Shown: positions 1 to 9,780 of the stretch, one piece after another | Layout of the letters: each line of letters starts with the position of its first letter | Numbering within the stretch: position 1 is the first letter of the stretch | Assembly (NCBI GenBank): GCA_003427395.1 | Contig: BFEA01000739.1 | Span: 63,896-99,157 of the forward strand | Direction of reading: 5' to 3' | Length of the DNA stretch: 35,262 bases | Origin: Chara braunii | Taxonomy: Eukaryota > Streptophyta > Charophyceae > Charales > Characeae | Made by a program: the position numbers and the translations under genes | The notes under the pieces: model-generated | Told to the model about the DNA's origin: nothing | The model's database searches: none | The model's input: only the letters and a program-made list of their open reading frames with translations

Positions 1-970
1 GTCCGTCGTGTCGAGTGAGTGAGTGTGTGTGTGTGCTCTCACTCTCTCCCTGTCTCTCCCTCTCTCTCATCTCCCTCGGCTCACCCTCAGCCTCATGCTC
101 GTTACACCTCTCTTTGCAGTTGCATCTTTTTTTTTTTGTATTTCGGGTTTGAACTTTGAACATTATGTTACTGACGAGCCTTTCCCGACCCCCGATCTTT
201 TCGGAATGAGTCGTCAATGAATTTCTTTTGCCTGGGCGGTGTACTTATGGTTTAATTGAAGTTGTGGAGTGCCTCCTGTGTTTATGGAGAGTCTATATTT
301 TTTTCTAATTTGTTAAATTTATTTATTTTACTCCGTTCTTGAATTAAGTGTTTCTGAGTCCCCTATGTCGTTTTTTTGTTTTTGGGGCGTGTCCTCTCTG
401 GATCTTGACTCCACTCTTCATGTCACCGACTCCTCTCTCCATGTCATGTCTTGCAACTTCCTCGCGTGTGTGCGTGGCCGCTCCTCGTGCCTGTGAGTGA
501 GTTTTACCCTCCCAGCCGGCGGTGTAACTGATTGATCGCTGCAAGGGAAGTTCGGAAAGCTTTTCCATGGACAAAGGTCCTCGCGCCAGTAGTCAGCACT
601 CGACAAGAATCTGAATTGCTATCTAGACCAGATACATTTGGACTGATCAAGCATTTTGAGTGTATCGGACCTCTATCAGGTCCAGGTACATTTAGTATGC
701 TGCGTAGTGGAGGGAGCCCCAAAGAGTCTCGCGAGCTGATTGATTGATTGACACAAGGAAAGTTCGTTGACCTGCATGACTTAATCAATTAATGAGGGGG
801 TTAATCTCTTTTGTTTTAATCTGATAAGAAAAGAAAAGATAAAATTAACGTTCTTTTTTTTTTTTGGAAGAAGAATATGGAAGTTTATCTGCATGGTAGA
901 GGAGGGAACAGTTAATGCTAGCAGAGCGGCTATATGTGTGTCTCGGACTGTTTCCTTTTTGTCAAGTTAG
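1..970. other. Flank of element A, no gene seen
   Basis: No open frame here resembles a known protein and no RNA gene is recognised. The first 60 bases are a short GT then CT-rich simple repeat. The rest is AT-rich with T-runs near 127, 298 and 853. Two similar short stretches (near 528-560 and 738-765, each with TGATTGAT followed by a variant of CAAGGGAAGTTCG) suggest an old local duplication. The final bases before 971 are the target site of element A. Confidence 0.6.
967..970. repeat. Target site duplication of element A, left copy
   Basis: TTAG directly precedes the TG that starts the 5' LTR and is repeated at 9334-9337 directly after the CA that ends the 3' LTR. The match is four bases; the next bases differ on both sides. 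Confidence 0.7.
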
Positions 971-1889
971 TGCGAGGCCACTGCCTCGATGAGCCCCAGA
1001 AGGCCCCTTTTTGCAGCCCGTCGGCCGCCCTAAGTGAAGGCAGGCTCGACGAGGCCCTCAGGGCCCTATTCTGGCCACTACACAACTCAGGGAAATTCAG
1101 GCAGTTGCGCAGCGCCAGTCGGTTTAGTGAACCCAGGCCCTTGGCCGCCTGTGTGAATGTATGTGAAGCAGGCGCTGGGCTGGATACGGGTACTGGGCCA
1201 AACACAGGCCAAAGGCAGTTGGGCACATGCAACCACCTCAGGCCCAAGACCTGTTCTCATCTTGTTGGGCCTCGAGCTACCGGGGCCTAATGGAAGCTTC
1301 CTGGGACTGGACGCAGGCAGGCCACTTCGATATAGCAAAGGGCCTGCGTCCGTATTCGGCATTCGGCTGCTGGCTGCATGCTGTGCAAGCGCTGCTGCGC
1401 TATTTGCTGGCTGGCGCCTACTCTCTCATGGGCGAGCAGGGAAGGAGCACGCAGCCACAGCCGAGCTGCGCTGCTGTAAGCTGGGTGAAGCGCAGGGTGG
1501 TCCTTGGGTGCTAGTGGCATCTGTGCGTAGGGGATCGAGGTTGTGAGTGTGGCGAGAGACATACCTGGTGCTGGAAGCGTGCGACATTGGTCGCCATATG
1601 CTCGTACTTCGGGAAAGCTGTTGACATCATCTTTCGGCATCGTAGTATAGGCTAGATAGTATCTGCCAAATGTAGTCTGGGCGCCGAGTGCCAGATAGGA
1701 TATCATATCTGGTTCTTTGTTGATGATGATAGGACTATTTCAGCATTGTCAATTATGAACTCTTGGTGTGTTCGTATTTGGTGAATCTCATGATGCAATT
1801 CTGCTGTTGGTTCGAGCTCACGACTATCTGGACTCATATGTATGATGCTGTTTGATTGCTGAAGTTCGCTATTGCTCATCTTCCTTGCA
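971..1889 (+). repeat. 5' LTR of element A
   Basis: A 919-bp LTR that begins TGCGAGGCC and ends CTTGCA, so it has the usual TG...CA ends. It is followed after three bases by the primer site. Its start and end match the 3' LTR at 8799-9333, but that copy lacks about 384 bp corresponding to 1019-1402 here. Related LTRs lie at 16867-17922, 21912-22766 and 29616-30018. Antisense open frames in this LTR recur in the other copies only because the LTRs are copies of each other. Confidence 0.9.
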
Positions 1890-1892
1890 ATT

Positions 1893-1904
1893 TGGTATCG
1901 GAGC
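1893..1904 (+). promoter_or_regulatory. Primer binding site (tRNA-Met type), element A
   Basis: TGGTATCGGAGC lies three bases after the LTR end. It differs by one base from the common plant initiator tRNA-Met primer site TGGTATCAGAGC. The same 12-mer follows the LTR in element B (22770-22781) and in element D on the other strand (15281-15292), which confirms its role in priming minus-strand DNA synthesis. Confidence 0.85.
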
Positions 1905-3146
1905 TGTGGTACGTTTGCGCTCATCTGGTGCTTGTCTTCTGCCTGGTGCGGTACATACGTGCAGTCTGCTTGGCGAGTTTGGCCGTAAGTGGGTAGTGAG
2001 GAGGGCGGAGGCGAGCGAGTGGCGACCCAGGAGGTGAGGGGATCGCTAGGAAGGCTACGTGGGGTTAATGTGGTCTGGACAGTGTGATGAGAACTATCTA
2101 ATGTGCGATTGATGCTGAGGTGGAATGGCGAGATAATGCTGGTTGTGCCGATGCAGTGACTGGTCATCGCAATCGCCATTTGGTCATCTGGTGAGATTAT
2201 CTCTGTGGTTGGGGGCAGCTATTTGAGGTATGTTGCTCTTAACCTTATCTACCCTCTCCGACACTTCTTACCGTGAGGTTGTGTATTCCTTCTTGAGAGT
2301 CCTCTTATTGTGAGGTGTCGAGTGCGCTCAACCTTGAGAGTCGGCAATGTTCACGTGGAGCATCTGGGAGAAGATGGGCGGAGCTTTATGAAGGGCCCTG
2401 GACGAAGCACTGGGTCACGGTCACCATGCTAACCCACAAGGAGTAGAGCACTCATGCCTTGTTGCTTGTCCTTTGTTCGGCTTGCTGCGCTGTTAGATGG
2501 GTACTGTTGGGCAGGCCAGCCCTTGTGGGAGACGAGACCGGGCGTCTTTAAATAAGCACCGGAAGGGGAACCATTGGCTGTGATCGTCGTCTGGCTGCGA
2601 CGTAAAAGAATTCCTGGAGTCACTTGGGGGCGGACGTTAAATTGCGTCTGGATCAGCCAATGGTTGTAAGGCTCGCTGCACGCGAGGATAATCCAGTGTA
2701 GGGCTGGCCAGCTCAGCAGATACTCGGGGCACAGGGGTGGGCCGGACACACACCTTTAGACACGCAACGCCTCTGGATTGCTAAGGGACGCTGACGTCAA
2801 GTAATACTCGGGTGGAACTAAGGGAGGGGTAAATTCCAGTTGATAAGTTCGAGAATATTCCATGCTGTCCTATCCACACAAATAATTGTATTTTTATGTT
2901 TTGATTAGTTAGGTGTACAACCTTTGACATCTGACAGACAACATTAGTTAGAACTGTTTATTGTTCCTGGTGCTTCTGTTTGCGGACTAGTCAAACTAAA
3001 AGTAGTTTTATTTGTAGGAACCTGACTTACCTGTTGACCCGAATGTGATGTCTCTGAAACAGCCACCAGTTGATTGGTCTGTGCGCTACGCTGCGGTAGG
3101 CACCTAGAGTGCATTTTAGTGCAGATTGTGTACAAGGCTGTAGCTT
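1905..3146 (+). other. Untranslated leader of element A
   Basis: About 1.24 kb between the primer site and gag with no credible protein. Long stretches match the leader of element B (22782-24050), for example the region around 2325-2440 and B 23193-23310. The shared, non-coding and similarly long leader suggests packaging or dimerisation functions, but no particular structure is claimed. Confidence 0.75.
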
Positions 3147-5121
3147 ATGAGTGATAGGGAGGAACAGCAACCAGATGACCGGATCTTGCGATTGGCAAGG
3201 CGCCCAGTAGCCCATTTGGCATTAGGACCGGAGGGCGACAGACATCTGTTCCGCCAGCTTAGGGAGAGGCAGCAGCAACAGAGGAGGGCTAGAGCAGCAA
3301 AGGCTAGCAGGAAACTAGTGAGTGAAGGCGCAGCTTCAGAAGCCATGGCCACCTCAGCATGGCAGTCTACTCAGGCTGGTAGTTCAGGGTCTGTTGGGTC
3401 AACGGTCGTGCAGACCCAGAGTCAGTCTGTTGGCGTACTGGCAAGCCAGCCATTGGTGTTGACTCCCGATGAGATCGCCATATAGAGGCAGCTCTAAACG
3501 AGGCACAACTACAAAAGGCGTTAGGAGATATAAAAGCGGAGAAAAAAAGGATGATTAGAAGAAGAGCCAGGATGCAACGTAGACAAGCGGACGTTAGTAA
3601 GTTGAGGAGATGGACCTGACGAACGTGACAGATGATGTGAGACTCGTACGGTCTTGTCCTGCTGAATGTGGTTGAGATGCAGAACCATAAGACAACCATC
3701 CTGCAGGACATCCCGCAAAGTCTGGCCTTGTTGGTTGGGTGAACGCAGACAACTTCGCCAATGTCAGGGCCTGGTGCCTGGCCCGTTGTACATCCTCCTC
3801 CTTATGTCCCACCGGTGACTGGGGTATCCCCATATGTAGCCCCATCATCGGTTGCGATCGTTTCCCTGGGCATGCCGCTATCAGGAGGGGTATCAGCAGG
3901 GACTAGTTTGCAGGTTCCTGTTCAGACAGTGTTCACCCAAACTCCGTTGCAGGTTGCAGTCACCACGGAGCCTGCTGTCTCATAGTCTGTGCAGCCGCAG
4001 GGCACACAACCCCAGCAGCTAGCACAACAGCTTGTGTCACAGGGTCCACAGCCCGTAGTGATGCAAAGACCAGGACAAACACGGTGGGTTCCAAAGATGG
4101 CCATCGCCGCTCCGAAACCCTTCACAGGGGACAAGAGAGGCGAATACCTCGACGCATGGTTGAGGTCAGTGCCAGTCTATGTCAGGTGTAAACTTACCTT
4201 GCCACATGAAGAAGTGCTTGTGGCTGCTTCCTACCTAGAAGTTAGTGCAGCAACATGGTTGAGTGGTTTAGTGCAGCTCTAGGGCTATGGTCATGACTTC
4301 CGCGCTTGGGCGGTCACCCAGAAGTTGGAGGACTTCCTGAAGATGGTGGAGGAAAGGTGGCACGATCCTCAGCCCAAAGGGCAACTGTCGCGATCCTGGC
4401 ACTTCACACAAGGCAGTTTAAGTCGGTTAGGGAAGCCACTGACACTGTTGAGCGTCTGATCTGTGTCCCTGGTGTGCGCTATGACCCCCAGGTTCTGGTT
4501 ACCTCGTACTCGAGATGCTTTTCTCAGCCTCTAAGGAACAGTTGGCAAGATAGGCTAACATCAATATGCACAACTTCCCTTCGTTCAGCAAGATGGCCCT
4601 AGACCTTGAGGCTAAGATAGGGCATGGACAGGCACCCATTACGGATGGAAGGAAGAAGACACTGCCTCCCAACTGGAAGGCAAAGGGTCGCTTAATGTTT
4701 GTCGATAACGATGGTTCTACTATTGAAGTAGACGAACACTTGAAGGAAGGAGTAGGTTCAGAGGCGGGCAGCGTTGAAGCTTTAGAGGGTGGAGTGGTCT
4801 CTGCCATAGCTCAAAAAGGTAAGGCGATCGGTAGACGCCGCGGAGGCACCCGGTCAAGGAGTCAAAGTCGAACTAAATGCTCCTCCATGGGAGAAAGCGG
4901 GTCTAACTGAGGACGTGTGGAGAGATCGGTACTCATGGCAGGCATGTATTCATTGTGGTCAATATGGCCATAGCTAGTACAAGTGTCGTAGCAAGAAGGT
5001 AACCGAAACGATCCTGCCTACGATGAGGCAGGTGTTGGGATCCTCTCACCCCATTGGTAGCAATGTTGCCAGTACTTCAGGCCTTGCTCCGGGAAACATG
5101 TCGGGCCAGAAGGAATAGTAG
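3147..5121 (+). pseudogene. gag: gag of element A, disrupted
   Basis: Encodes the capsid/nucleocapsid polyprotein that packages the element RNA in the cytoplasm. The start is the ATG at 3147 (MSDREEQQ...), which lies in a stretch conserved with B. The N-terminal part is Q/R-rich. The capsid domain spans about 4100-4600 and includes PKPFTGDKRGE, LTLPHEE and ASYLE, then LSGLVQL. The zinc knuckle CX2CX4HX4C is at 4945-4986. Breaks include in-frame TAG at 3483, 3983, 4280 and 4975 (the last inside the knuckle) and frameshifts between about 3486-3760, near 4370 and near 4545. Compared with B, at least three of these TAGs replace CAG. The TAG TAG at 5116-5121 is shared with B and is taken as the natural end of gag. 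Confidence 0.88.
5091..5097 (+). promoter_or_regulatory. Putative -1 ribosomal frameshift site, element A
   Basis: GGGAAAC in the gag reading frame as G GGA AAC, a standard X XXY YYZ slippery heptamer. Gag ends 18 bases later at TAG TAG, while the -1 frame is open from here into the protease. Element B has the same heptamer in the same phase (25989-25995), the same TAG TAG, and an open -1 frame. A small hairpin with stem TAGTAG/CTACTA (5116-5121 with 5128-5133) also pairs in B with wobble pairs. A second stem GGTG/CACC (5144-5155) is conserved too. The structure is further downstream than usual for a stimulator, so its role is uncertain. Confidence 0.6.
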
Positions 5122-5709
5122 TTGTTCCTACTAGGGTCGAGGTGGTGGAGACACCCTCACCATCTCGAGAGATGGCCCAAGCTATTGACTCCAATGTCGT
5201 CCCGCAAACACATTCAGACCCATCGAGCCTCTGTTCGATGAATGTGTTTGAGTCCTTAGAAGAGCTAGAGGTGGAGTGCTCTAGATCAGACCCGCTAGCT
5301 TCTTGGACGGCCTTAATCAAAGCCCCTAAGGGTGAGATGTTCGTCAGCGAGGTTGTCATTGGCGGCCGCAAGGCTGGGGCCTATTATGACACTTGCTCGA
5401 CAAGGGACTTTATTAGTCGCGCATGCGTTAAGAGGCTGCGTTTACAGGGGCGAGTGCAGCGCATGAGTCGACCTGTGGAGTCGATTTGTGCCAACAAACA
5501 GCGCATGGTAGTCAATGATCACCTCCAGGATGTTAGTATTGTTTCTCGTACGTTGGAGGGGACTTGAAACATTGCGTCTCGTTCCTAGTGAGCGATGAAC
5601 TCCCCATGGACATGTTGTTAGGTATACACTACCTCTCTGTGGCACAGCCCCAGTTTGACTGGGACCGAAAAGTAGTCAAACACACTTTGCCGGGTGGAGG
5701 GATGCCAGT
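5098..5709 (+). pseudogene. pol: pol of element A, N-terminus and aspartic protease
   Basis: The -1 frame after gag reads GIVVVPTRVEVVETPS and continues to a retropepsin-like domain that would cut Gag-Pol. The active-site region at 5388-5402 reads DTCST, where the family normally has D-[ST]-G-[AS]-[TS]; it is followed by the usual RDFIS. The C-terminal flap/helix signature (DELPMDMLLG, then YLSV) lies near 5596-5640. One base is missing near 5565 compared with element B, which creates a TGA at 5565 and shifts the frame. DTCST is also found in B, so the cysteine predates the two copies. Confidence 0.8.
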
Positions 5710-6551
5710 TTGCGTAAGTTCAAAGCTAGTAGTCTGATTGAGTTCCACGGGTGCATGTGTGCGGCTGCTTTCTATAATTATTATAAGCAAAATCAGGAGG
5801 GTATGTACTTAGTTTATGTCTCTGCTGCAAGCGAGCCGGTGAAAATGCCACCGAAGATAGAGGGAGTTGTTGCCAAGTACCCTGATCTATTTGAAGAGCC
5901 GACAGGGGTTGTAGAGAGGGAGGTCGTCCACGTGATAGAGATTATCCCAGGGTCTAGCATCCCGAAGGGTAGGATCTATCGGATGTCTCCAGGCGAGCTC
6001 GATGAGCTTTGCAGACAACTCAAGGAACTCGTAGAGAAGGGTTGGATCTGGCCGAGTGTCTCTCCTTATGGATCTCCTGTACTATTCGTACCTAAGAAAA
6101 AGGAGGGTACACTTAGGATGTGCATTGACTATAGGGGCCTCAATGCCATCACTTAAAGAACAGAGAGCCCCTACCGCGCATCGATGATATGCTAGATAGA
6201 GTGCAAGGGTGTCGGTACTTCAGTAAGATAAATCTGAAGTCCGGGTATCATCAGATTGCAATCCGGCCCGAGGATCAACACAAAACCGCTTTTCAGACCA
6301 GGTACGGTCTGTACGAGTTTGTGGTTATGCCTTTCGGCCTTTGCAATGCTCTTGGCACCTTTCAACACGCTATGAGTGGGATTTTCCATGACTACTTGGA
6401 TAAGTTTGTCATCGTGTACCTCGATGACATACTTATTTGTAGTAAGACTGTCGAGGAGCACGTTGCACACTTGGACAAAGTCCTTAGTCTCCTGCGATAG
6501 CACAAGTTCAAGATCAACGGTGAGAAGTGCGAGTTTGGCCACACCCGTGTC
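5710..6551 (+). pseudogene. pol: pol of element A, reverse transcriptase
   Basis: RNA-directed DNA polymerase domain of the Ty3/gypsy type. In order: KYPDLFEE linker, [38 protein letters not shown] (5880-6155), then [35 protein letters not shown] and the catalytic YLDD at 6417-6428. The catalytic aspartates are intact here, unlike in B (YLVD) and D (YLHD). One base is missing near 6154 (TAA at 6154), and an in-frame TAG follows at 6498, where B has CAA. Confidence 0.9.
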
Positions 6552-7353
6552 TTGTACTTGGGTCATGAGATTTCCGCGGAAGGGTTGAAGCCCGATGACG
6601 CAAAGGTGGCCAGCATTCGTGACTGGCCTTGTCCTCAGTCTGTGACTGAGATGAGATCGTTCTTATGGATGACCGGCTACTATCGCAACTTCGTGGAGAA
6701 CTATAGCATAGTTGCCGCCCCTTTGACTTATCTAACCTGCCTTGACACCCCATGGGAGTGGACTTAGAGATGAGAGGCTGCTTTCAAACATCTAAAGCAT
6801 CCGTTGACACATTACGAAGTCTTGACACTTCCTGATCCTGATAAGCCATTTATAGTACCTACGGATGCTAGCCAATATGGCATAGGCGCTACTTGCACAA
6901 CAGGAGGGGAAAAAGTTTAGGCCAGTAGAGTTTATGTCCAATAAGATGCTTTCTCAGATGTTGGCAAAGTCCATCTATGAGAAGGAAGTCTATGCGGTGT
7001 ACAAGGCTCTGACCCATTGGAGACACTATCTCCTTGGGAGGTTCTTCATCCTCAGGACTGATCATCAGACCCTGAGATGGATGAGAACTCAGTCGGTACT
7101 CTCTGACGCTCTCAAGCGTTGGATCGAAGTCATAGAGCGGTATGACTTCGAGCCCCAGTACATCAAGGGCGAGTACAACAAGGTTGATAATGCCTTGTCG
7201 CGTAGACCAGATTTCTCTGATGCGCTGATCACTGAGTTTGGGCTTGCGGACAATGTTACTCAGTCTTTGGTGGAAGCCTATCGTGAGGACCCGTTCATGG
7301 CCGAGATCATACGCAGACTCGAGGCGAAGGACAATAACTTCTGCCGAGTTTGA
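6552..7353 (+). pseudogene. pol: pol of element A, RT connection and RNase H
   Basis: Begins with the RT thumb/connection (YLGHEISAEGLKPDDAKVAS, MTGYYRNFVENYS), then the RNase H domain that degrades the RNA template strand. RNase H motifs: TDASQYGIGA (about 6862-6890), EKEVYAVYKAL, LRTDHQTLRWM and the tail NKVDNALSRRPDF. In the last motif B has NKVVDALSRR, so A has lost the usual Asp position. Breaks: in-frame TAG at 6765 and TGA at 6771, loss of about 2 bases near 6890, and a further frameshift near 7335. Confidence 0.87.
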
Positions 7354-8371
7354 GTTGGTCAACAGCCTGCTGTTCCTTGAGAAGGCAGGGAATAAACGGT
7401 TGTGTGTTCCGAATAGAGAGTCTTTCCGTAGTTTGTTTTTAGGAGAATGTCACGATGCCACCGGACATTTTGGCTTTAAGAAGACTGCAGCCAATCTGCT
7501 GCAGAAATTCTGGTGGCCCACCATGATGAAAGATGCGAAGCTGTACGTGGAGACTTGTCAAGTCTGTCAAAGGGACAAGCCACGTACTCAGGCTCCTCTT
7601 GGGCTCTTGAAGCCGCTTCCGATAACGGAAAAGCGAGGTGAGAGTTTGTCCATGGATTTCATGGATACTTCGATCACCAGCAAGAGTGGAATGCGCTCTA
7701 ACTATGTCATTGTGGATAGATTTAGTGAGTTTGCTAGACTAGTAGCGATGCCGGCAACAACTAAAACAGAGTACGTCATTATGATGTTCAAAGAGAATTG
7801 GGTTAGAGATTTTGGGTTGTCCAAATCCATAGTGAGTGACAGGGATGTCCGATTTACCAGTGAGTTGTGGAAAGCCGCTGCTGTGGAGCAGGGGACCCAG
7901 CTGCAAATGACTTCTGGGAATCACCCAGAGTTCAATGGTCAAGCCGAGCAACTGAACCGCGCTGTTCAACACCTGTTGAGGCATTACATCAAGCCCAATC
8001 AGGTGGATTGGGATGAGAAGCTTGCTCTCCTCGCCAGCCTGTACAACAACGCTGTACACAGCGCCACCGGGGTGAGCCCAAACAGCTTACTGCTAACTTT
8101 CGAGCCTAGACTACACTTAGACTTTCTTCTTCTTGAGAATCAGACCACTGCTGCACCAGGTACCTTAGAATTTGCTTATCGGTATGAACAGAAGATGCAG
8201 CAGGCCGTAGAACAGATGCCGAAGGCACATGCTGCAATGATAGAGTCTGAAAATAGACACCGCCGTCCTTCTACGTTTCAGGTTGGGGACAGAGTCTGGG
8301 TTAAGTCTTCACAACTGGGACAGGAGCACGGGATTTCCCGCAAATTCATGCCCCAGTACTTTGGTCTCTAG
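7330..8371 (+). pseudogene. pol: pol of element A, integrase core
   Basis: The longest intact stretch of the element. It would join element cDNA into the host chromosome. It has the N-terminal HHCC zinc-binding module (LGECHDATGHFG ... CQVCQRDKP, about 7440-7580) and the DDE catalytic core. Catalytic residues are the Asp in SMDFMD (about 7653), the Asp in SDRDVRF (about 7840) and the Glu in FNGQAEQLNR (about 7945). Next comes the C-terminal basic/beta module RRPSTFQVGDRVWVK (about 8263-8310). The frame overlaps the end of the RNase H frame because of the frameshift near 7335. It ends at TAG 8369-8371, where B has TGG. Confidence 0.92.
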
Positions 8372-8761
8372 GAAGTCTTGGACATCGTTGGGACAGTGCC
8401 TTATGTTATCTGGATCCCTGGTCATCTCCGAACTTACCTCGTCTTTCACGCCTCCAAGCTTGCAACTTTCAAGGAAACAGATGAGTTTCCTTCTCGTCGC
8501 TCAGTGCTGCCCCCAACCATGGATGGAGAAGTGGACATCGATGACATCGAGGATCACAGGCAGCTGCCAGCTCAGAGATCTGCAGGAAGGGGACGTCCTC
8601 CGAAACTGAAGCTGGAGTACCGCGTTCGGTTCAGACATCATACTGATCCCAAGGAGGACCGATGGTTCACAAGGGAAGAACTCGTGCATACCGCTCCTCA
8701 AGTTGTAGCCCAGTACGAGAAATCTCTGCAGAAGGGAAAGCGCCCCATGATTGAAGACTGA
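8372..8761 (+). pseudogene. pol: pol of element A, integrase tail and chromodomain
   Basis: In frame with the integrase after the single stop at 8369. It continues the integrase tail (YVIWIPGHLRTYLVFHASKL) and, after a linker with RGRPPKL, has a chromodomain-like segment (about 8610-8740: KLEYRVRFRHHTD then KEDRWFTREELVHTAP). Chromodomains of this kind tether integrase to histone marks and define chromoviruses. Some aromatic-cage positions of classical chromodomains do not look conserved, so target choice cannot be inferred. The natural stop is TGA at 8759-8761, 26 bases before the polypurine tract. Confidence 0.78.
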
Positions 8762-8787
8762 GCTTCTCAGAGGACTGTTGAAGCTAA

Positions 8788-8798
8788 GGAGGCGGGAA
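8788..8798 (+). promoter_or_regulatory. Polypurine tract, element A
   Basis: GGAGGCGGGAA directly before the TG of the 3' LTR. It is purine-rich apart from one C and would prime plus-strand DNA. B has GGAGGAGGGAA at the same place (29605-29615), and element D has GGCGGGAG before its 3' LTR on the other strand. Confidence 0.75.
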
Positions 8799-9333
8799 TG
8801 CGAGGCCACTGCCTCTATGAGCCCCATAAGGCCCCTTTTTGCAGCCCCTTGCTGGCTGGCGCCTGCGCTCTCACGGGCGAGCAGGGAAGGAGCACGCAGC
8901 CATAGCTGAGCTGCGCTGCTGTAAGCTGGGTGAAGCGCAGGGTGGTCCTTGGGTGCTAGTGGCATCTGTGCGTCGGGGAACGAGGTTGTGAGTGTGGCGA
9001 GAGACATACCTGGTGCTGGAAGCGTGCGACATTGGTCGCCATATGCTCGTACTTCGGGAAAGCTGTTGACGTCATCTTTCGGCATCGTAGTATAGGCTAG
9101 ATAGGATCTGCCACTTGTAGTCTGGGAGTCGAGCGTCAGATAGGATATCAACTCTGGTTCTTCGTTGATGATGATGGGACTATTTCAGCATTGTCAAACA
9201 TGAACTCTTGGTGTGTTCTTATTTGGTGAATCTCGTGATGCAATTCTGCTGTTGGTTCGAGGTCACGACATCTGGACTCGTATGTATGATGCTGTTTGAT
9301 TGCTTAACTTCTCTATTGCTCATCTTCCTTGCA
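8799..9333 (+). repeat. 3' LTR of element A, internally deleted
   Basis: Begins TGCGAGGCC and ends CCTTGCA like the 5' LTR but is only 535 bp. After about 48 bp it jumps from TTTTTGCAGCCC to GCTGGCTGGCGCC, which leaves out about 384 bp present at 1019-1402. The remainder aligns to the end with about 30 differences by eye. It is followed at once by TTAG, the right target duplication. Confidence 0.9.
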
Positions 9334-9617
9334 TTAGTAGTAAATAATAAATAATTATTGTCGTGAAAGTGCTCTGTCACCGGGTATGTTCACTCATTGG
9401 CTTCTTTTTCTTTTTTTTCAAATGCTATGCGACAACTAATTGTCCTTTTCTTCCTCAAATAAATAGCCCCTGCTGCGTCTTGGTTTTGATGCATTTTGCT
9501 ATGAACGTGCCACGTAGTGCGTTCTAAGTGATGTTTGTTCAGAAACGACAGCACTCTAAAATGGTTCACCGGTACACCTTTTTTTTTTTCTTTTTGTGTT
9601 TTTTTTTTTTTTTTTAC
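9334..9617. other. Spacer between elements A and D
   Basis: Starts with the TTAG target duplication (9334-9337), then AT-rich sequence and two long T-runs (about 9580-9590 and 9600-9615). No gene or recognised repeat is seen. Confidence 0.6.
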
Positions 9618-9761
9618 GCACCGTCATACCTCTTTTTGCGTCTCTTTAGACCACCAGTACCTAGTGGTTGTTTAGGCCCGTGGCTCAGCCTACTAGTAAC
9701 CTGAACCTTGCCGAGGGTCGAGCTACGGGTAGGTACAAAAAAAAAAAAAAAAAAAAAAAAA
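9618..9761 (+). mobile_element. Possible SINE with poly-A tail
   Basis: About 120 bases followed by a run of about 25 A (9737-9761). CTAGTGGTTG (9660-9669) resembles a Pol III A box and AGGGTCGAGCT (about 9713-9723) a degenerate B box, spaced as in tRNA-derived SINEs. GCCCGT (9676-9681) can pair with ACGGGT (9725-9730). No clear target duplication is seen, and the T-run on the left confuses the 5' edge. This rests on short motifs only. Confidence 0.3.
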
Positions 9762-9780
9762 ATGACAATTCGTCTGCCCA

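Larger units (their letters stand above)
971..9333 (+). mobile_element. Element A: Ty3/gypsy LTR retrotransposon (chromovirus)
   Basis: A complete but inactive LTR retrotransposon of about 8.4 kb. Order: 5' LTR, tRNA-primer site, 1.2-kb leader, gag, pol (protease, RT, RNase H, integrase, chromodomain), polypurine tract, 3' LTR. Integrase lying downstream of RT/RNase H defines Ty3/gypsy, and the C-terminal chromodomain-like segment places it among chromoviruses. The element is flanked by the 4-bp repeat TTAG (967-970 and 9334-9337), so both outer ends look original. By eye the shared parts of the two LTRs differ at about 30 of roughly 530 positions, so the insertion is not recent. Gag and pol carry several frameshifts and in-frame stops, so the copy cannot move on its own. 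Element B (21912-30018) is the same family. Confidence 0.93.

Noticed and set aside
532-747. 71-residue frame in the left flank
   Set aside because: No domain or repeat copy supports it. Its length is expected by chance.
1287-1706. Antisense frame in the LTR, also found at 8501-9151 and partly in other LTRs
   Set aside because: Its recurrence is explained by LTR copying. The frame is interrupted in some copies and has no recognised domain.
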